A DNA stretch of 64,000 nt. Origin: Mycobacterium kubicae. Lineage in GTDB: Bacteria > Actinomycetota > Actinomycetes > Mycobacteriales > Mycobacteriaceae. The notes beneath the pieces were generated by a model, which was not told the origin of the DNA, made no database searches, and was given only the letters and a program-made list of their open reading frames with translations. The stretch covers positions 2,480,001 to 2,544,000 of the forward strand of contig NZ_CP065047.1 of assembly GCF_015689175.1 (NCBI RefSeq). Direction: 5' to 3'. Positions 43,473 through 52,277 of this stretch are shown in pieces. The stretch's first letter is position 1; each line of letters starts with the position of its first letter. The position numbers and the translations under genes are program-made.

Positions 43473-44741
43473 ATGGCAGATCTATCCCGCCCGGGTCTTC
43501 CGCGCACCAGTGCCGCCATTGCCGAACCCACTCGGCACGAGCCAGATTCGGGAGGACACTTCGGCGTCTACGGAGGTCGTTACGTTCCCGAGGCGCTCAT
43601 GGCGGTGATCGAAGAAGTCACCACCGCGTACGAGAAGGAACGCGTCAATCAGGACTTCCTGGACACCCTGGACAACCTGCAGACGCACTACGCCGGCCGG
43701 CCGTCGCCGATGTACGAAACCACTCGGCTGGGCGAGCACGCCGGGTGGGCGCGGATCTTCCTCAAGCGAGAAGACCTGAACCACACCGGTTCTCACAAGA
43801 TCAACAACGTGCTCGGCCAAGCGTTGCTGGCCCGCAGGATGGGCAAGACCCGAGTCATCGCCGAGACCGGCGCAGGCCAGCACGGGGTGGCCACCGCAAC
43901 GGCCTGCGCGCTGCTGGGTCTGGAATGCGTCATCTACATGGGCGCGGTCGACACCGCCCGTCAAGCGCTGAATGTGGCACGGATGCGCCTGCTCGGCGCC
44001 CACGTGGTGTCGGTGGAGACCGGTTCCAGGACCCTCAAAGACGCGATCAACGAGGCGTTTCGGGACTGGGTCACAAATGCCGACAACACCTATTACTGTT
44101 TCGGCACCGCCGCCGGACCGCATCCGTTCCCCACCATGGTCCGGGATTTTCAGCGAATCATCGGCCTGGAAGCGCGTTTTCAAATTCAGCAACAGGCCGG
44201 CCGACTGCCGGACGCGGTGGTGGCGTGTGTCGGCGGCGGCTCCAACGCCATCGGCATCTTCCACCCGTTCATCGATGACCCCGCAGTGCGCCTGGTCGGA
44301 TATGAGGCCGCGGGTGACGGTGTCGAAACTGGCCGTCACGCGGCAACATTCACCGGCGGCTCACCCGGCGCGTTCCAGGGCTCGTTCTCCTACCTGCTGC
44401 AGGATGAAGACGGTCAGACCATCGAATCGCACTCCATCTCAGCGGGTCTGGACTACCCCGGCGTAGGCCCCGAACACGCTTGGCTGAAAGACACCGGACG
44501 CGTCCAATACGAGCCCATCACCGATTCGGAAGCAATGGAGGCCTTCGGCCTGCTCAGTCGGATGGAAGGCATCATCCCGGCCATCGAATCCGCGCATGCG
44601 GTGGCCGGTGCCCTCAAGTTGGGCAAGGAGATGGGAAGGGGGGCGGTCATTGTGGTGAACCTGTCTGGCCGTGGGGACAAGGACGTCGAGACGGCCGCGA
44701 AGTGGTTCGGCCTGATGGGCCCGTCGGGCGCTCAGGCTTGA
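43473..44741 (+). CDS. trpB: Tryptophan synthase beta subunit
   Basis: A 422-residue PLP enzyme joining indole and serine. Signatures: '[20 protein letters not shown]', the PLP lysine in '[20 protein letters not shown]', '[20 protein letters not shown]', '[19 protein letters not shown]' and '[18 protein letters not shown]'. Standard length with a short N-terminal extension seen in mycobacteria. Four bp before trpA. Confidence 0.97.
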   Translation: MADLSRPGLPRTSAAIAEPTRHEPDSGGHFGVYGGRYVPEALMAVIEEVTTAYEKERVNQDFLDTLDNLQTHYAGRPSPMYETTRLGEHAGWARIFLKREDLNHTGSHKINNVLGQALLARRMGKTRVIAETGAGQHGVATATACALLGLECVIYMGAVDTARQALNVARMRLLGAHVVSVETGSRTLKDAINEAFRDWVTNADNTYYCFGTAAGPHPFPTMVRDFQRIIGLEARFQIQQQAGRLPDAVVACVGGGSNAIGIFHPFIDDPAVRLVGYEAAGDGVETGRHAATFTGGSPGAFQGSFSYLLQDEDGQTIESHSISAGLDYPGVGPEHAWLKDTGRVQYEPITDSEAMEAFGLLSRMEGIIPAIESAHAVAGALKLGKEMGRGAVIVVNLSGRGDKDVETAAKWFGLMGPSGAQA

Positions 44742-44745
44742 GCAG

Positions 44746-45558
44746 ATGATGACGGTCGAACAAAGCGAAACAAGTCGGTTGGGGCCGCTGTTCGAGTCGT
44801 GTCGCAGCGACGATCGCGCGGCCCTGATCGGCTACCTGCCCACCGGTTATCCCGATGTGAAGACGTCGGTGGCGGCGATGACCGCCCTCGTCGAAGCCGG
44901 TTGTGACATCGTCGAAGTGGGTGTGCCGTATTCCGATCCTGGCATGGACGGGCCGACGATTCAGCGGGCCACCGAGGCGGCGCTGAGTGGGGGAGTACGG
45001 GTCCGCGACACCCTGGCGGCCGTCGAGGCGATCAGTCAAGCCGGTGGCAGCGCCGTGGTGATGACGTACTGGAACCCCGTGTTGCGCTACGGAATCGACG
45101 CGTTCGCCCGAGACCTGGCCGCGGCCGGCGGGCAAGGTTTGATCACCCCTGACCTCATCCCGGACGAGGCGCAGCAGTGGATCGCGGCGTCGCAACAACA
45201 TCGGTTGGACCGAATCTTCCTGGTGGCACCGGCGTCGACACCCGAGCGCTTGGTGAACACGGTCAACGCGTCGCGCGGATTCGTCTATGCGGCATCCACG
45301 ATGGGCGTGACCGGCGCCCGTGACGCCGTCTCGCACGCCGCCCCACAGTTGGTGGCCAGGGTCAAGGAGGTGTCGGACATACCCGTCGGCGTCGGACTGG
45401 GCGTGCGCTCCAAAGAGCAGGCCGCGCAGATCGGCAGCTACGCCGACGGCGTGATCGTCGGTTCGGCCTTGGTCTCCGCGTTGGGCGAGGGTCTGCCTGC
45501 CCTGCGGAAACTGACCGAGGAACTCGCCACTGGTGTGCGGCAGAGGATCTCCGCATGA
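44746..45558 (+). CDS. trpA: Tryptophan synthase alpha subunit
   Basis: A 270-residue TIM-barrel subunit that releases indole from indole-3-glycerol phosphate. Signatures: 'ALIGYLPTGYPDVKTSVAAM', 'GCDIVEVGVPYSDPGMDGPT' (catalytic Glu in VEVGVPYSDP) and 'YAASTMGVTGARDAVSHAAP'. The usual SDP-x-ADGP reads here SDPGMDGP, as in mycobacterial TrpA. ATG 44746; a second ATG follows directly. Overlaps lgt by 4 bases. Confidence 0.96.
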   Translation: MMTVEQSETSRLGPLFESCRSDDRAALIGYLPTGYPDVKTSVAAMTALVEAGCDIVEVGVPYSDPGMDGPTIQRATEAALSGGVRVRDTLAAVEAISQAGGSAVVMTYWNPVLRYGIDAFARDLAAAGGQGLITPDLIPDEAQQWIAASQQHRLDRIFLVAPASTPERLVNTVNASRGFVYAASTMGVTGARDAVSHAAPQLVARVKEVSDIPVGVGLGVRSKEQAAQIGSYADGVIVGSALVSALGEGLPALRKLTEELATGVRQRISA

Positions 45559-47414
45559 CGACAACCGTGCTGGCATACTTCCCGAGTCCACCCCAAGGTG
45601 TGTGGCACCTCGGGCCGCTACCCATTCGTGCCTATGCGTTGTTCATCATCACCGGCATCGTCGTCGCCCTGCTGATCGGCGACCGACGGTTCGCTGCCCG
45701 TGGTGGCGAGCGCGGCGTGATCTACGACATCGCGCTGTGGGCGGTGCCCTTCGGGTTGATCGGCGGCCGGCTCTATCACCTGGCCACCGACTGGCCGACG
45801 TATTTCGGTCGGGGTGGCGCCGGGTTGGGCGCGGCACTGCGAATCTGGGACGGCGGGCTGGGCATCTGGGGTGCGGTAGCGCTCGGCGGTGTCGGGGCGT
45901 GGATCGGCTGCCGGCGGCGGGGGATTCCGCTGCCCGCCTTCGGCGACGCGATAGCGCCCGGCATCGTGTTGGCTCAGGCGATCGGCCGGCTCGGTAACTA
46001 CTTCAATCAAGAGCTCTACGGCCGGGAAACCACCCTGCCGTGGGGGCTGGAAATCTTCTACCGCCGTGACCCGGCCGGCTTCGTCGATGTCCATTCGCTC
46101 GACGGCGTCTCGACGGGCCAGTTGGCGCTCGTGGTGCAGCCGACGTTCCTTTACGAATTGCTATGGAACGTGCTGGTTTTCGTCGTCCTGATCTACCTGG
46201 ACCGCCGATTCACCCTCGGCCATGGCCGCCTGTTCGCCCTTTACGTGGCGGGTTATTGCGTCGGCCGGTTCTGCGTCGAGTTGTTGCGTGACGACACGGC
46301 CACACACATCGCCGGCATCAGGATCAATTCGTTCACCTCGACGTTTGTGTTCATCGGGGCGATCGTCTACGTGATGCTGGCGCCGAAGGGCCGAGAAGAT
46401 CCGGCGACCGTGCGCGGCTACGTCGACGAAGAGGCGGACGCAGCCGAGCCGGAGCCGGCCGCGGAGCTTGTCACCGTCGGGTCAGCCGCCGCCGCAGGAG
46501 GGGCTGCGGCGGACACCGCCGCGGGTCCGGAGTCGGGTGCTGCTGCCGACACCACGGAGCAGGCGGAGACGGCCGAGCCCGAAACGGAAGCAGTGACCAC
46601 GCAGGCGGAGACCGTCGAGGGAGACGTTGCGGCGCCGAATGCAGCTGAGGCCGATGCGCCTGACGCGCCTTCGCCGGAGTCGGAAGGCGAGGGGGCCGTC
46701 GCGCAGGTTGAGGCGGTCGACGAAACGCCGAGCGAGGCCGAGGCGGAGCCCGAGGCCCCGGAGCCGGCGCTCGTCGCGGAGCCAGAGGCCGAGGGGGTGG
46801 CCGCGCAGGTTGAGGCGGTCGACGAAACGCCGAGCGAGGCCGAGGCGGAGCCGGAGGTGGTGGAGCCGGAGCCTGTCGCGGAGGTGGAGGCGCCTGCCGC
46901 GGAGCCGGGAGGCGAGGGGGCGGCCGCGCAGGCCGAGGCGGTCGACGAAACGCCGGCCGAGGCCGAGGCGGTCGACGAAACGCCGGCCGAGGCCGAGGCC
47001 GAGGCGGCGGCCCCGGAGCCGGAGCCTGTCGCAGAGCCGGAAGCCGAAGGGGCGGCCGCGCAGGCCGAGGCCGTCGACGAAGCGCCGAGCGAGTCCGAGC
47101 CTGAGGCTGAACCGGAGCTGGAGCCGGAGGCGCCGGAGGTGACCGCGCCCGCGGCGGAGGCTGACGTTGCCGAGGGTGAGGCGGCAGAGCCGGAAGCCGA
47201 GGGGGCGGCCGCGCAGGCGGAGGCCGTCGACGCGGCACCGAGCGAGCCCGACGCCCAGGAAACCGAGGCGGACGACGCCGGGACCGAAGCGCCTACCACC
47301 GAAGCCGACGCCGCGCCCAGCCCCGCCGCGCGGCCCACGTCGGACGATGCCGGCTCGACGCGCCCGGGTTGGCGGAATCGACTGAGAACCATCAGGCGGC
47401 GCTCGGGCCGATAG
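45555..47414 (+). CDS. lgt: Prolipoprotein diacylglyceryl transferase with long acidic C-terminal extension
   Basis: A 619-residue protein. Residues 1-285 are Lgt: seven membrane helices, 'GGRLYHLATDWPTYFG', the signature 'GRLGNYFNQELYGRETTLPW', 'PTFLYELLWNVLVFV' and 'GRLFALYVAGYCVGRFCVEL'. The enzyme adds diacylglycerol to the lipobox Cys of prolipoproteins such as the cupredoxin-like lipoprotein in this window. The last 330 residues are Ala, Glu and Pro repeats predicted to be disordered and cytosolic. Mycobacterial Lgt proteins often have a shorter extension (about 468 residues in M. tuberculosis, from memory). ATG 45555 overlaps trpA by 4 bases. Confidence 0.95.
   Translation: MTTTVLAYFPSPPQGVWHLGPLPIRAYALFIITGIVVALLIGDRRFAARGGERGVIYDIALWAVPFGLIGGRLYHLATDWPTYFGRGGAGLGAALRIWDGGLGIWGAVALGGVGAWIGCRRRGIPLPAFGDAIAPGIVLAQAIGRLGNYFNQELYGRETTLPWGLEIFYRRDPAGFVDVHSLDGVSTGQLALVVQPTFLYELLWNVLVFVVLIYLDRRFTLGHGRLFALYVAGYCVGRFCVELLRDDTATHIAGIRINSFTSTFVFIGAIVYVMLAPKGREDPATVRGYVDEEADAAEPEPAAELVTVGSAAAAGGAAADTAAGPESGAAADTTEQAETAEPETEAVTTQAETVEGDVAAPNAAEADAPDAPSPESEGEGAVAQVEAVDETPSEAEAEPEAPEPALVAEPEAEGVAAQVEAVDETPSEAEAEPEVVEPEPVAEVEAPAAEPGGEGAAAQAEAVDETPAEAEAVDETPAEAEAEAAAPEPEPVAEPEAEGAAAQAEAVDEAPSESEPEAEPELEPEAPEVTAPAAEADVAEGEAAEPEAEGAAAQAEAVDAAPSEPDAQETEADDAGTEAPTTEADAAPSPAARPTSDDAGSTRPGWRNRLRTIRRRSGR
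46690..47250 (+). repeat. Degenerate Ala/Glu/Pro repeat region in lgt
   Basis: The lgt extension contains at least five copies of a motif like 'AAQAEAVDETPAEAEAE', beginning around 46698, 46803, 46923, 47056 and 47212, separated by 'PEPVAEPEAEG'-type segments. One internal duplication at about 46938-46985 repeats 'EAVDETPAEA' back to back. The repeats keep the reading frame and strong GC bias. Confidence 0.75.
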
Positions 47415-47453
47415 CCGGCTGGCAGAAGCCGGCTGTTCTGGCATGCTGGGACC

Positions 47454-47846
47454 GTGACCGACCAGCCATCGGCCGCCGAGCCTGGCCCCCCGTACCAGCA
47501 GCCGGGATACCCGCCGCCGTTTCCACCGCCATACCACCCCGAATACTCGCGGCCGAGCGGTTACTACGACCCCTCGGCCCCGTTCGGTCGTCATCCCGTG
47601 ACCGGCCAACCGTTCTCGGACAAGTCGAAAACGGTGGCCGGCTTGCTGCAGTTGCTCGGACTCTTCGGAATCGCCGGTATGGGCCGCATTTACATCGGTC
47701 AGACCGGGTTGGGCGTCATCCAACTGTTGGTGGGCTGGTTCACCTGCGGCGTGGGCGCGATCGTCTGGGGCACCATCGACGCATTACTGATACTGACCGA
47801 CCGCGTTGCCGACCCGTCCGGTCGGCCGTTGCGCGATGGAACCTGA
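47454..47846 (+). CDS. TM2-domain membrane protein
   Basis: A 130-residue protein with a Pro/Tyr-rich N-terminus ('PGPPYQQPGYPPPFPPPYHP'-type composition) and a TM2 domain: 'SKTVAGLLQLLGLFGIAGMG', 'RIYIGQTGLGVIQLLVGWFT' and 'GVGAIVWGTIDALLILTDRV'. TM2 proteins are small two-helix proteins of unknown role. GTG 47454 start. It matches the Rv1615 position and overlaps the next gene by 11 bases. Confidence 0.85.
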   Translation: MTDQPSAAEPGPPYQQPGYPPPFPPPYHPEYSRPSGYYDPSAPFGRHPVTGQPFSDKSKTVAGLLQLLGLFGIAGMGRIYIGQTGLGVIQLLVGWFTCGVGAIVWGTIDALLILTDRVADPSGRPLRDGT

Positions 47847-48267
47847 ACAAGCCTCCCGGCCACCGGGGCTTCGTGGTCACCGGGGCGGCGCATACGCCGC
47901 TGCTGGTTCGGCCGTCCTGCTGGCGGGCGCGCTCGGATACGTCGCACTCGTGGACCCGCACAACACGAACTCGGTCTACCCGCAGTGCCCGTTCAAAGCC
48001 TTCACCGGCTGGAATTGCCCGGCCTGTGGCGGCCTACGGATGATGCACGATCTGCTGCACGGCGACCTGGCCGCCAGCATCAACGACAACATCTTCTTGC
48101 TGGTCGGCCTACCCCTGTTGGCCGGCTGGGTGATCACGCGCCGCTACCGCGGCCGGACCGCGTTATCAATCCCGGCCGTCGTCACCGTGGTGGTCGCGAT
48201 GATCGCCTGGACCGTCGTCCGCAATCTGCCGGGCTTCCCCTTGATGCCAACAATTTCCGGCGGTTAG
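47836..48267 (+). CDS. DUF2752 membrane protein
   Basis: A 143-residue protein with the DUF2752 signature: 'YPQCPFKAFTGWNCPACGGL' followed by 'RMMHDLLHGDLAASINDNIF'. The three cysteines in CPF-x7-CPACG and three membrane helices define the family, whose function is unknown. ATG 47836 lies within the end of the TM2 gene (11-base overlap), so the two are translated together. It occupies the Rv1616 position. Confidence 0.88.
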   Translation: MEPEQASRPPGLRGHRGGAYAAAGSAVLLAGALGYVALVDPHNTNSVYPQCPFKAFTGWNCPACGGLRMMHDLLHGDLAASINDNIFLLVGLPLLAGWVITRRYRGRTALSIPAVVTVVVAMIAWTVVRNLPGFPLMPTISGG

Positions 48268-48332
48268 CGCAGCAAGCGGGTGCCGCCTTGGGTCATGCGA
48301 CCCGCAGCAGCACCCGCCGACTGGTCAGAAGC

Positions 48333-49094
48333 TCACTCGCCGAAGCCGCTTGGCTCGGCCGGCGGAGGCGGCGGACCGCCCGGGGCAGCGCCAAGGCGGC
48401 TGGCCGCGAAGGCCGCACCCTGGTCGATCATGGCCCCACCGTCGGCGTAGCTGTTGTGCGCGGCGAAGTTCAGCCCCTCCGAGCACACCGGGTCATCGGT
48501 GGCGCATATCTTCATCGTCTTGGCTTGATACAGCGGGCCGATAGCGACCGGCGGCTGACCCAAGAACTCCATGGCGCGGGTATTCGGCAAGCCGAACAGC
48601 ACAACGGAGCTGACGTGATTGGCCACCTCGGGATCCAGCGGTCGCGGCACAGTGTTGGGGTCCACCCCGTCCGGGACTGCCGCCGACGTGACGAACCCCA
48701 TCACGGCCGCTCCTTGGGAGAAGCCGCTGAGCACCATCTGCGTCTTGGGACACGTGTGCGCCATGTTGTTCACGTGGGCGCCGGCGTCCCGAACCCCGTC
48801 CACACCCGTCGCCCACTGGTCGCTGGCGGGGTAGTTGACCGCATACACGCCCAACGACTTCCCGCCGATGCGCGGACGTAAATCGTTGATGAAGGCCTCG
48901 CCCGTCGGCCCGACACCCGGAGCCTCACCGGTGCCGCGCGCGAAGACCACCTCTGCATCAGGGCAGGGCTCGGCGGAAGCGATCGGGACGGCAGAGCCGG
49001 AAAGAATCGATGCGCTCATCCCCCACGCGGTGATCACCGCCGGACCGACGAAGCGAGCAACGTGCCGTGAAATCATGTCGCGATAAGTGCCCAT
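48333..49094 (-). CDS. Cutinase-family secreted serine esterase
   Basis: A 253-residue exported alpha/beta hydrolase. The signal peptide covers about residues 1-41 and ends 'AVPIASAEPC'. Family motifs: 'CPDAEVVFARGTGEAPGVG', the nucleophile in 'TQMVLSGFSQGAAVMGFVTS', the Asp in 'ICATDDPVCSEG' and the His in 'FAAHNSYADGG'. Four cysteines fit two disulfides. The C-terminus is Pro-rich. Mycobacterial cutinase-like proteins act as esterases or phospholipases on host and mycobacterial lipids. A GGAGGG RBS precedes ATG 49094. No cutinase sits before pykA in H37Rv, as far as I recall. Confidence 0.92.
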   Translation of the reverse strand: MGTYRDMISRHVARFVGPAVITAWGMSASILSGSAVPIASAEPCPDAEVVFARGTGEAPGVGPTGEAFINDLRPRIGGKSLGVYAVNYPASDQWATGVDGVRDAGAHVNNMAHTCPKTQMVLSGFSQGAAVMGFVTSAAVPDGVDPNTVPRPLDPEVANHVSSVVLFGLPNTRAMEFLGQPPVAIGPLYQAKTMKICATDDPVCSEGLNFAAHNSYADGGAMIDQGAAFAASRLGAAPGGPPPPPAEPSGFGE

Positions 49095-49296
49095 ACCAGC
49101 CCTCCGTCAAACCGGTCAATTTTTCGAAGTTGGTGCCTGTTCGCCGCACCATTGTTGCACGTGGCAATAATGTGACGCGACTGATGTCGACTGTTCTACC
49201 TGCATCGATTCCGCCCGTCGTGGCGATCATCACAAGAATCCTCAGAAGAACCCGAGGTAGACGCCGTCGCGCCACCCTCAGGCCGGTTAGCGGGAC

Positions 49297-49302
49297 TATG
49301 CT
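49297..49302 (+). promoter_or_regulatory. -10 element for leaderless pykA
   Basis: TATGCT fits TANNNT and ends 8 bases before the pykA GTG, so transcription would begin at or just before the start codon. No Shine-Dalgarno sequence is present. Confidence 0.5.
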
Positions 49303-49310
49303 TTGTCGTC

Positions 49311-50729
49311 GTGACTAGACGCGGGAAGATCGTCTGCACTCTGGGACCGGCCACAGCCAAAGATGACTTGGTCAGAGCGCTGGTCGAAGCCGGAATGGAC
49401 GTCGCCCGATTGAATTTCAGCCACGGCGACTACAGCGATCACGAGACCGCTTACAAGAGGGTGCGGGCCGCCTCGGACGCGACCGGCCGAGCGGTCGGTG
49501 TGCTCGCCGACCTGCAGGGCCCGAAGATCAGGCTGGGCCGATTCGCCAGCGGGCCCACCTACTGGGCGGACGGTGAAACCATTCGGATCACCGTGGCCGA
49601 CTGCGAAGGTAGCCACGACCGCGTTTCCACCACCTACAAGAGGTTGGCCGAGGACGCCACGTCCGGTGACCGGGTGTTGGTCGACGACGGCAAGGTCGGA
49701 CTGGTGGTCGATCACGTCGACGGCGACGACGTCGTCTGCACCGTCACCGAGGGCGGCCCGGTCAGCAACAACAAAGGCATTTCGCTGCCCGGCATGAACG
49801 TGTCCGCACCCGCCCTGTCGGAGAAGGACATCGAGGACCTCACTTTCGCGTTGAACTTGGGCGTCGACATGGTGGCGCTGTCTTTCGTGCGCTCGCCCTC
49901 GGATGTCGAGCTGGTCCATGAGGTGATGGACCGAATTGGGCGGCGCGTGCCGGTGATCGCCAAATTGGAGAAGCCGGAGGCCGTCGACAACCTCGAAGCG
50001 ATCGTGCTGGCTTTCGACGCCGTCATGGTGGCCCGCGGCGACCTGGGTGTCGAGCTGCCGCTGGAAGAGGTTCCCCTGGTACAGAAGCGGGCCATCCAGA
50101 TCGCGCGGGAGAACGCCAAGCCGGTGATTGTGGCCACCCAGATGCTGGACTCGATGATCGAGAATTCGCGTCCCACCCGCGCCGAAGCCTCCGACGTCGC
50201 CAACGCCGTGCTCGACGGCGCCGACGCGCTGATGCTGTCTGGGGAGACGTCGGTGGGGAAGTACCCGCTGCAGGCGGTCAAGACGATGTCGCGGATCGTG
50301 TGTGCGGTGGAGCAGAATTCGACGGCCGCGCCGCCGTTGACGCACGTGCCGCGCACCAAGCGGGGCGTTATCTCCTACGCAGCACGCGACATCGGCGAGC
50401 GACTGGACGCCAAGGCCCTGGTCGCGTTCACCCAATCCGGGGATACCGTCCGGCGACTGGCGCGGCTGCACACTCCGTTGCCGCTGCTCGCCTTCACCGA
50501 CCTGCCCGAGGTGCGCAGCCAATTGGCCATGACATGGGGCACCGAGACGTTCATCGTCGGGCACATGAAGTCCACTGACGGCATGATCCGCCAGGTCGAC
50601 AAGTCGCTGCTCGAACTGGGCCGCTACAAGCGCGGCGACTTGGTCGTCATCGTGGCCGGCGCGCCGCCGGGCACCGTCGGCTCAACCAACCTGATCCACG
50701 TGCACCGGATCGGGGAGGACGACGTCTAG
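49311..50729 (+). CDS. pykA: Pyruvate kinase
   Basis: A 472-residue glycolytic enzyme. Signatures: 'RGKIVCTLGPATAKDDLVRA', 'GMDVARLNFSHGDYSDHETA', 'VLADLQGPKIRLGRFASGP', the active-site lysine in 'VPVIAKLEKPEAVDNLEAI', 'VMVARGDLGVELPLEEVPL' and 'TQMLDSMIENSRPTRAEASD'. GTG 49311 is 8 bases after a TATGCT. The length is normal for the group without a C-terminal PEP-utiliser domain. It ends directly against the TTG start of tesB. Confidence 0.97.
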   Translation: MTRRGKIVCTLGPATAKDDLVRALVEAGMDVARLNFSHGDYSDHETAYKRVRAASDATGRAVGVLADLQGPKIRLGRFASGPTYWADGETIRITVADCEGSHDRVSTTYKRLAEDATSGDRVLVDDGKVGLVVDHVDGDDVVCTVTEGGPVSNNKGISLPGMNVSAPALSEKDIEDLTFALNLGVDMVALSFVRSPSDVELVHEVMDRIGRRVPVIAKLEKPEAVDNLEAIVLAFDAVMVARGDLGVELPLEEVPLVQKRAIQIARENAKPVIVATQMLDSMIENSRPTRAEASDVANAVLDGADALMLSGETSVGKYPLQAVKTMSRIVCAVEQNSTAAPPLTHVPRTKRGVISYAARDIGERLDAKALVAFTQSGDTVRRLARLHTPLPLLAFTDLPEVRSQLAMTWGTETFIVGHMKSTDGMIRQVDKSLLELGRYKRGDLVVIVAGAPPGTVGSTNLIHVHRIGEDDV

Positions 50730-51596
50730 TTGTCCGACTTCGACGAGTTGCTGGCGGGACTGGATCTCAACCGGGTCGCCGACGACCGGTTCATCGGGTG
50801 CCATCCCACCAAAAATCCGATGCGCACCTTCGGCGGCCAGCTGATGGCTCAGTCGTTCGTCGCGAGCAGTCGCACGCTGACCCGCGACGACCTACCGCCC
50901 AGTGCGCTTTCGGTGCACTTCATCAACGGTGGCGATACGTCCAAGGACATCGAATTTCAGGTGACGCGCCTGCGCGACGAACGGCGCTTCGCCAACCGCC
51001 GCGTCGACGCGGTCCAGGACGGCGTCTTGTTGTCGTCGGCGATGATCTCCTACATGTCCGGCGGAGCGGGACTCGAGCACGCCGTCGAGCCGCCGCAAGT
51101 CCCGCCGCCGCACAGCCTGCCGACGATCGGTGATTTGTTGCGCGGCTACGAGAAGACGGTCCCGCACTTCGTCAACGCCTTGCAGCCGATCGAATGGCGC
51201 TACACCAACGACCCGGCCTGGGTGATGCGGGACAAGGGGGGACGGCTCGCCTACAACCGGGTCTGGGTGAAGGCGCTGGGCGTGCTGCCCGACGACCCGG
51301 TCCTGCACACCGCGACGATGTTGTACTCCTCGGACACCACCGTGTTGGACTCGGTGATCACCACCCATGGGTTGTCCTGGGGTTATGACCGCATCTTCGC
51401 GGCGTCCGCGAACCACTCGGTGTGGTTTCACCGGCCGGTCGACTTCAACGAGTGGGTGCTGTATTCGACGTCCTCGCCGGTCGCGGCCGATTCCCGCGGT
51501 CTGGGCAGCGGACACATCTTCGACAGCAGCGGGCAACTCATCGCCACCGTGGTGCAAGAAGGCGTGCTGAAATACTTTCCCGCCGTCCGCCGCTAG
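50730..51596 (+). CDS. tesB: Acyl-CoA thioesterase II
   Basis: A 288-residue double hot-dog thioesterase that hydrolyses acyl-CoA esters. The N-terminal hot dog has 'FGGQLMAQSFVASSRTL' and 'PSALSVHFINGGDTSKDIEF'; the second has 'MLYSSDTTVLDSVITTHGLS' with the catalytic Asp region and 'ANHSVWFHRPVDFNEWVLY'. TTG 50730, directly after the pykA stop, is the only start that keeps the family N-terminus 'SDFDELLAGLDL'. Counterpart of Rv1618 (TesB1). Confidence 0.93.
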   Translation: MSDFDELLAGLDLNRVADDRFIGCHPTKNPMRTFGGQLMAQSFVASSRTLTRDDLPPSALSVHFINGGDTSKDIEFQVTRLRDERRFANRRVDAVQDGVLLSSAMISYMSGGAGLEHAVEPPQVPPPHSLPTIGDLLRGYEKTVPHFVNALQPIEWRYTNDPAWVMRDKGGRLAYNRVWVKALGVLPDDPVLHTATMLYSSDTTVLDSVITTHGLSWGYDRIFAASANHSVWFHRPVDFNEWVLYSTSSPVAADSRGLGSGHIFDSSGQLIATVVQEGVLKYFPAVRR

Positions 51597-51629
51597 ACCC
51601 CCGACGACCGCGGTACGTCCGATCCGCGG

Positions 51630-52229
51630 TTAACGAGGAGCCAGTTCCTGCGATGCCTTGCGGATGCCGAACGCCGACACCATCTCGAATACGCCGATCA
51701 CTACCAGCCAGATACCGACGACCAGCGCCAGGGTGAGGATCGACTCGAACGGCGAGGCCAGTACGACGATGCCGGCGATCAGGCTGATGACGCCGATGAA
51801 GATGTTCCATCCTCGGCCGGGCAGCGTCGGATCATGGATCGCCGAAACGGTGGTGGCCACGCCGCGGAAGATGAAGCCGATGCCGATCCAAATCGCAAGC
51901 AGCAGAACGGCATTGCCGAAGTGACGGAAGGCGAGCACCGCCAGGATGAGTGAAGCGGCGCCGCTGATGAACAACAAGATGCGGCTACCGGCCGACACGT
52001 GCAGGCTGAACGCGAAGAAGACCTGCGCGATCCCGGTCAGGATGAGATAAACGCCGAAGGCGATGGCGGCCACCAGGATTGAGATCCCCGGCCAGGCCAG
52101 GACGAGGATGCCCAGGGCCACCGACAGAAGACCGGACACCAGCGTCGACTTCCACAGATGCGGCAGCAGATTCGGGACGGGGTTGGGAGCGGGAGCGGGA
52201 GCGGGACTGGACACGTGGCTTGGTTCCAT
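51630..52229 (-). CDS. HdeD/DUF308-family membrane protein
   Basis: A 199-residue protein with a Pro-rich start and six membrane helices arranged as three similar hairpins ('SVALGILVLAWPGISILVAA', 'VYLILTGIAQVFFAFSLHVS', 'LLLAIWIGIGFIFRGVATTV', 'LALVVGIWLVVIGVFEMVSA'), the HdeD/DUF308 pattern. HdeD proteins are linked to acid stress in enterobacteria, but the role here is unknown. ATG 52229 is preferred to the TTG at 52235. Lies where Rv1624c is expected, upstream-adjacent to the cyclase on the same strand. Confidence 0.85.
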   Translation of the reverse strand: MEPSHVSSPAPAPAPNPVPNLLPHLWKSTLVSGLLSVALGILVLAWPGISILVAAIAFGVYLILTGIAQVFFAFSLHVSAGSRILLFISGAASLILAVLAFRHFGNAVLLLAIWIGIGFIFRGVATTVSAIHDPTLPGRGWNIFIGVISLIAGIVVLASPFESILTLALVVGIWLVVIGVFEMVSAFGIRKASQELAPR

Positions 52230-52277
52230 GGCCAACAGTGTGACGCATGTGGCGGGTCTGGTACAGGGTCTGCAGGC

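Noticed and set aside
46418..47723. Long minus-strand ORFs opposite the lgt tail
   Set aside because: They are produced by the repetitive GC-rich tail (Ser/Ala or Arg/Leu repeats) and have no RBS or homology.
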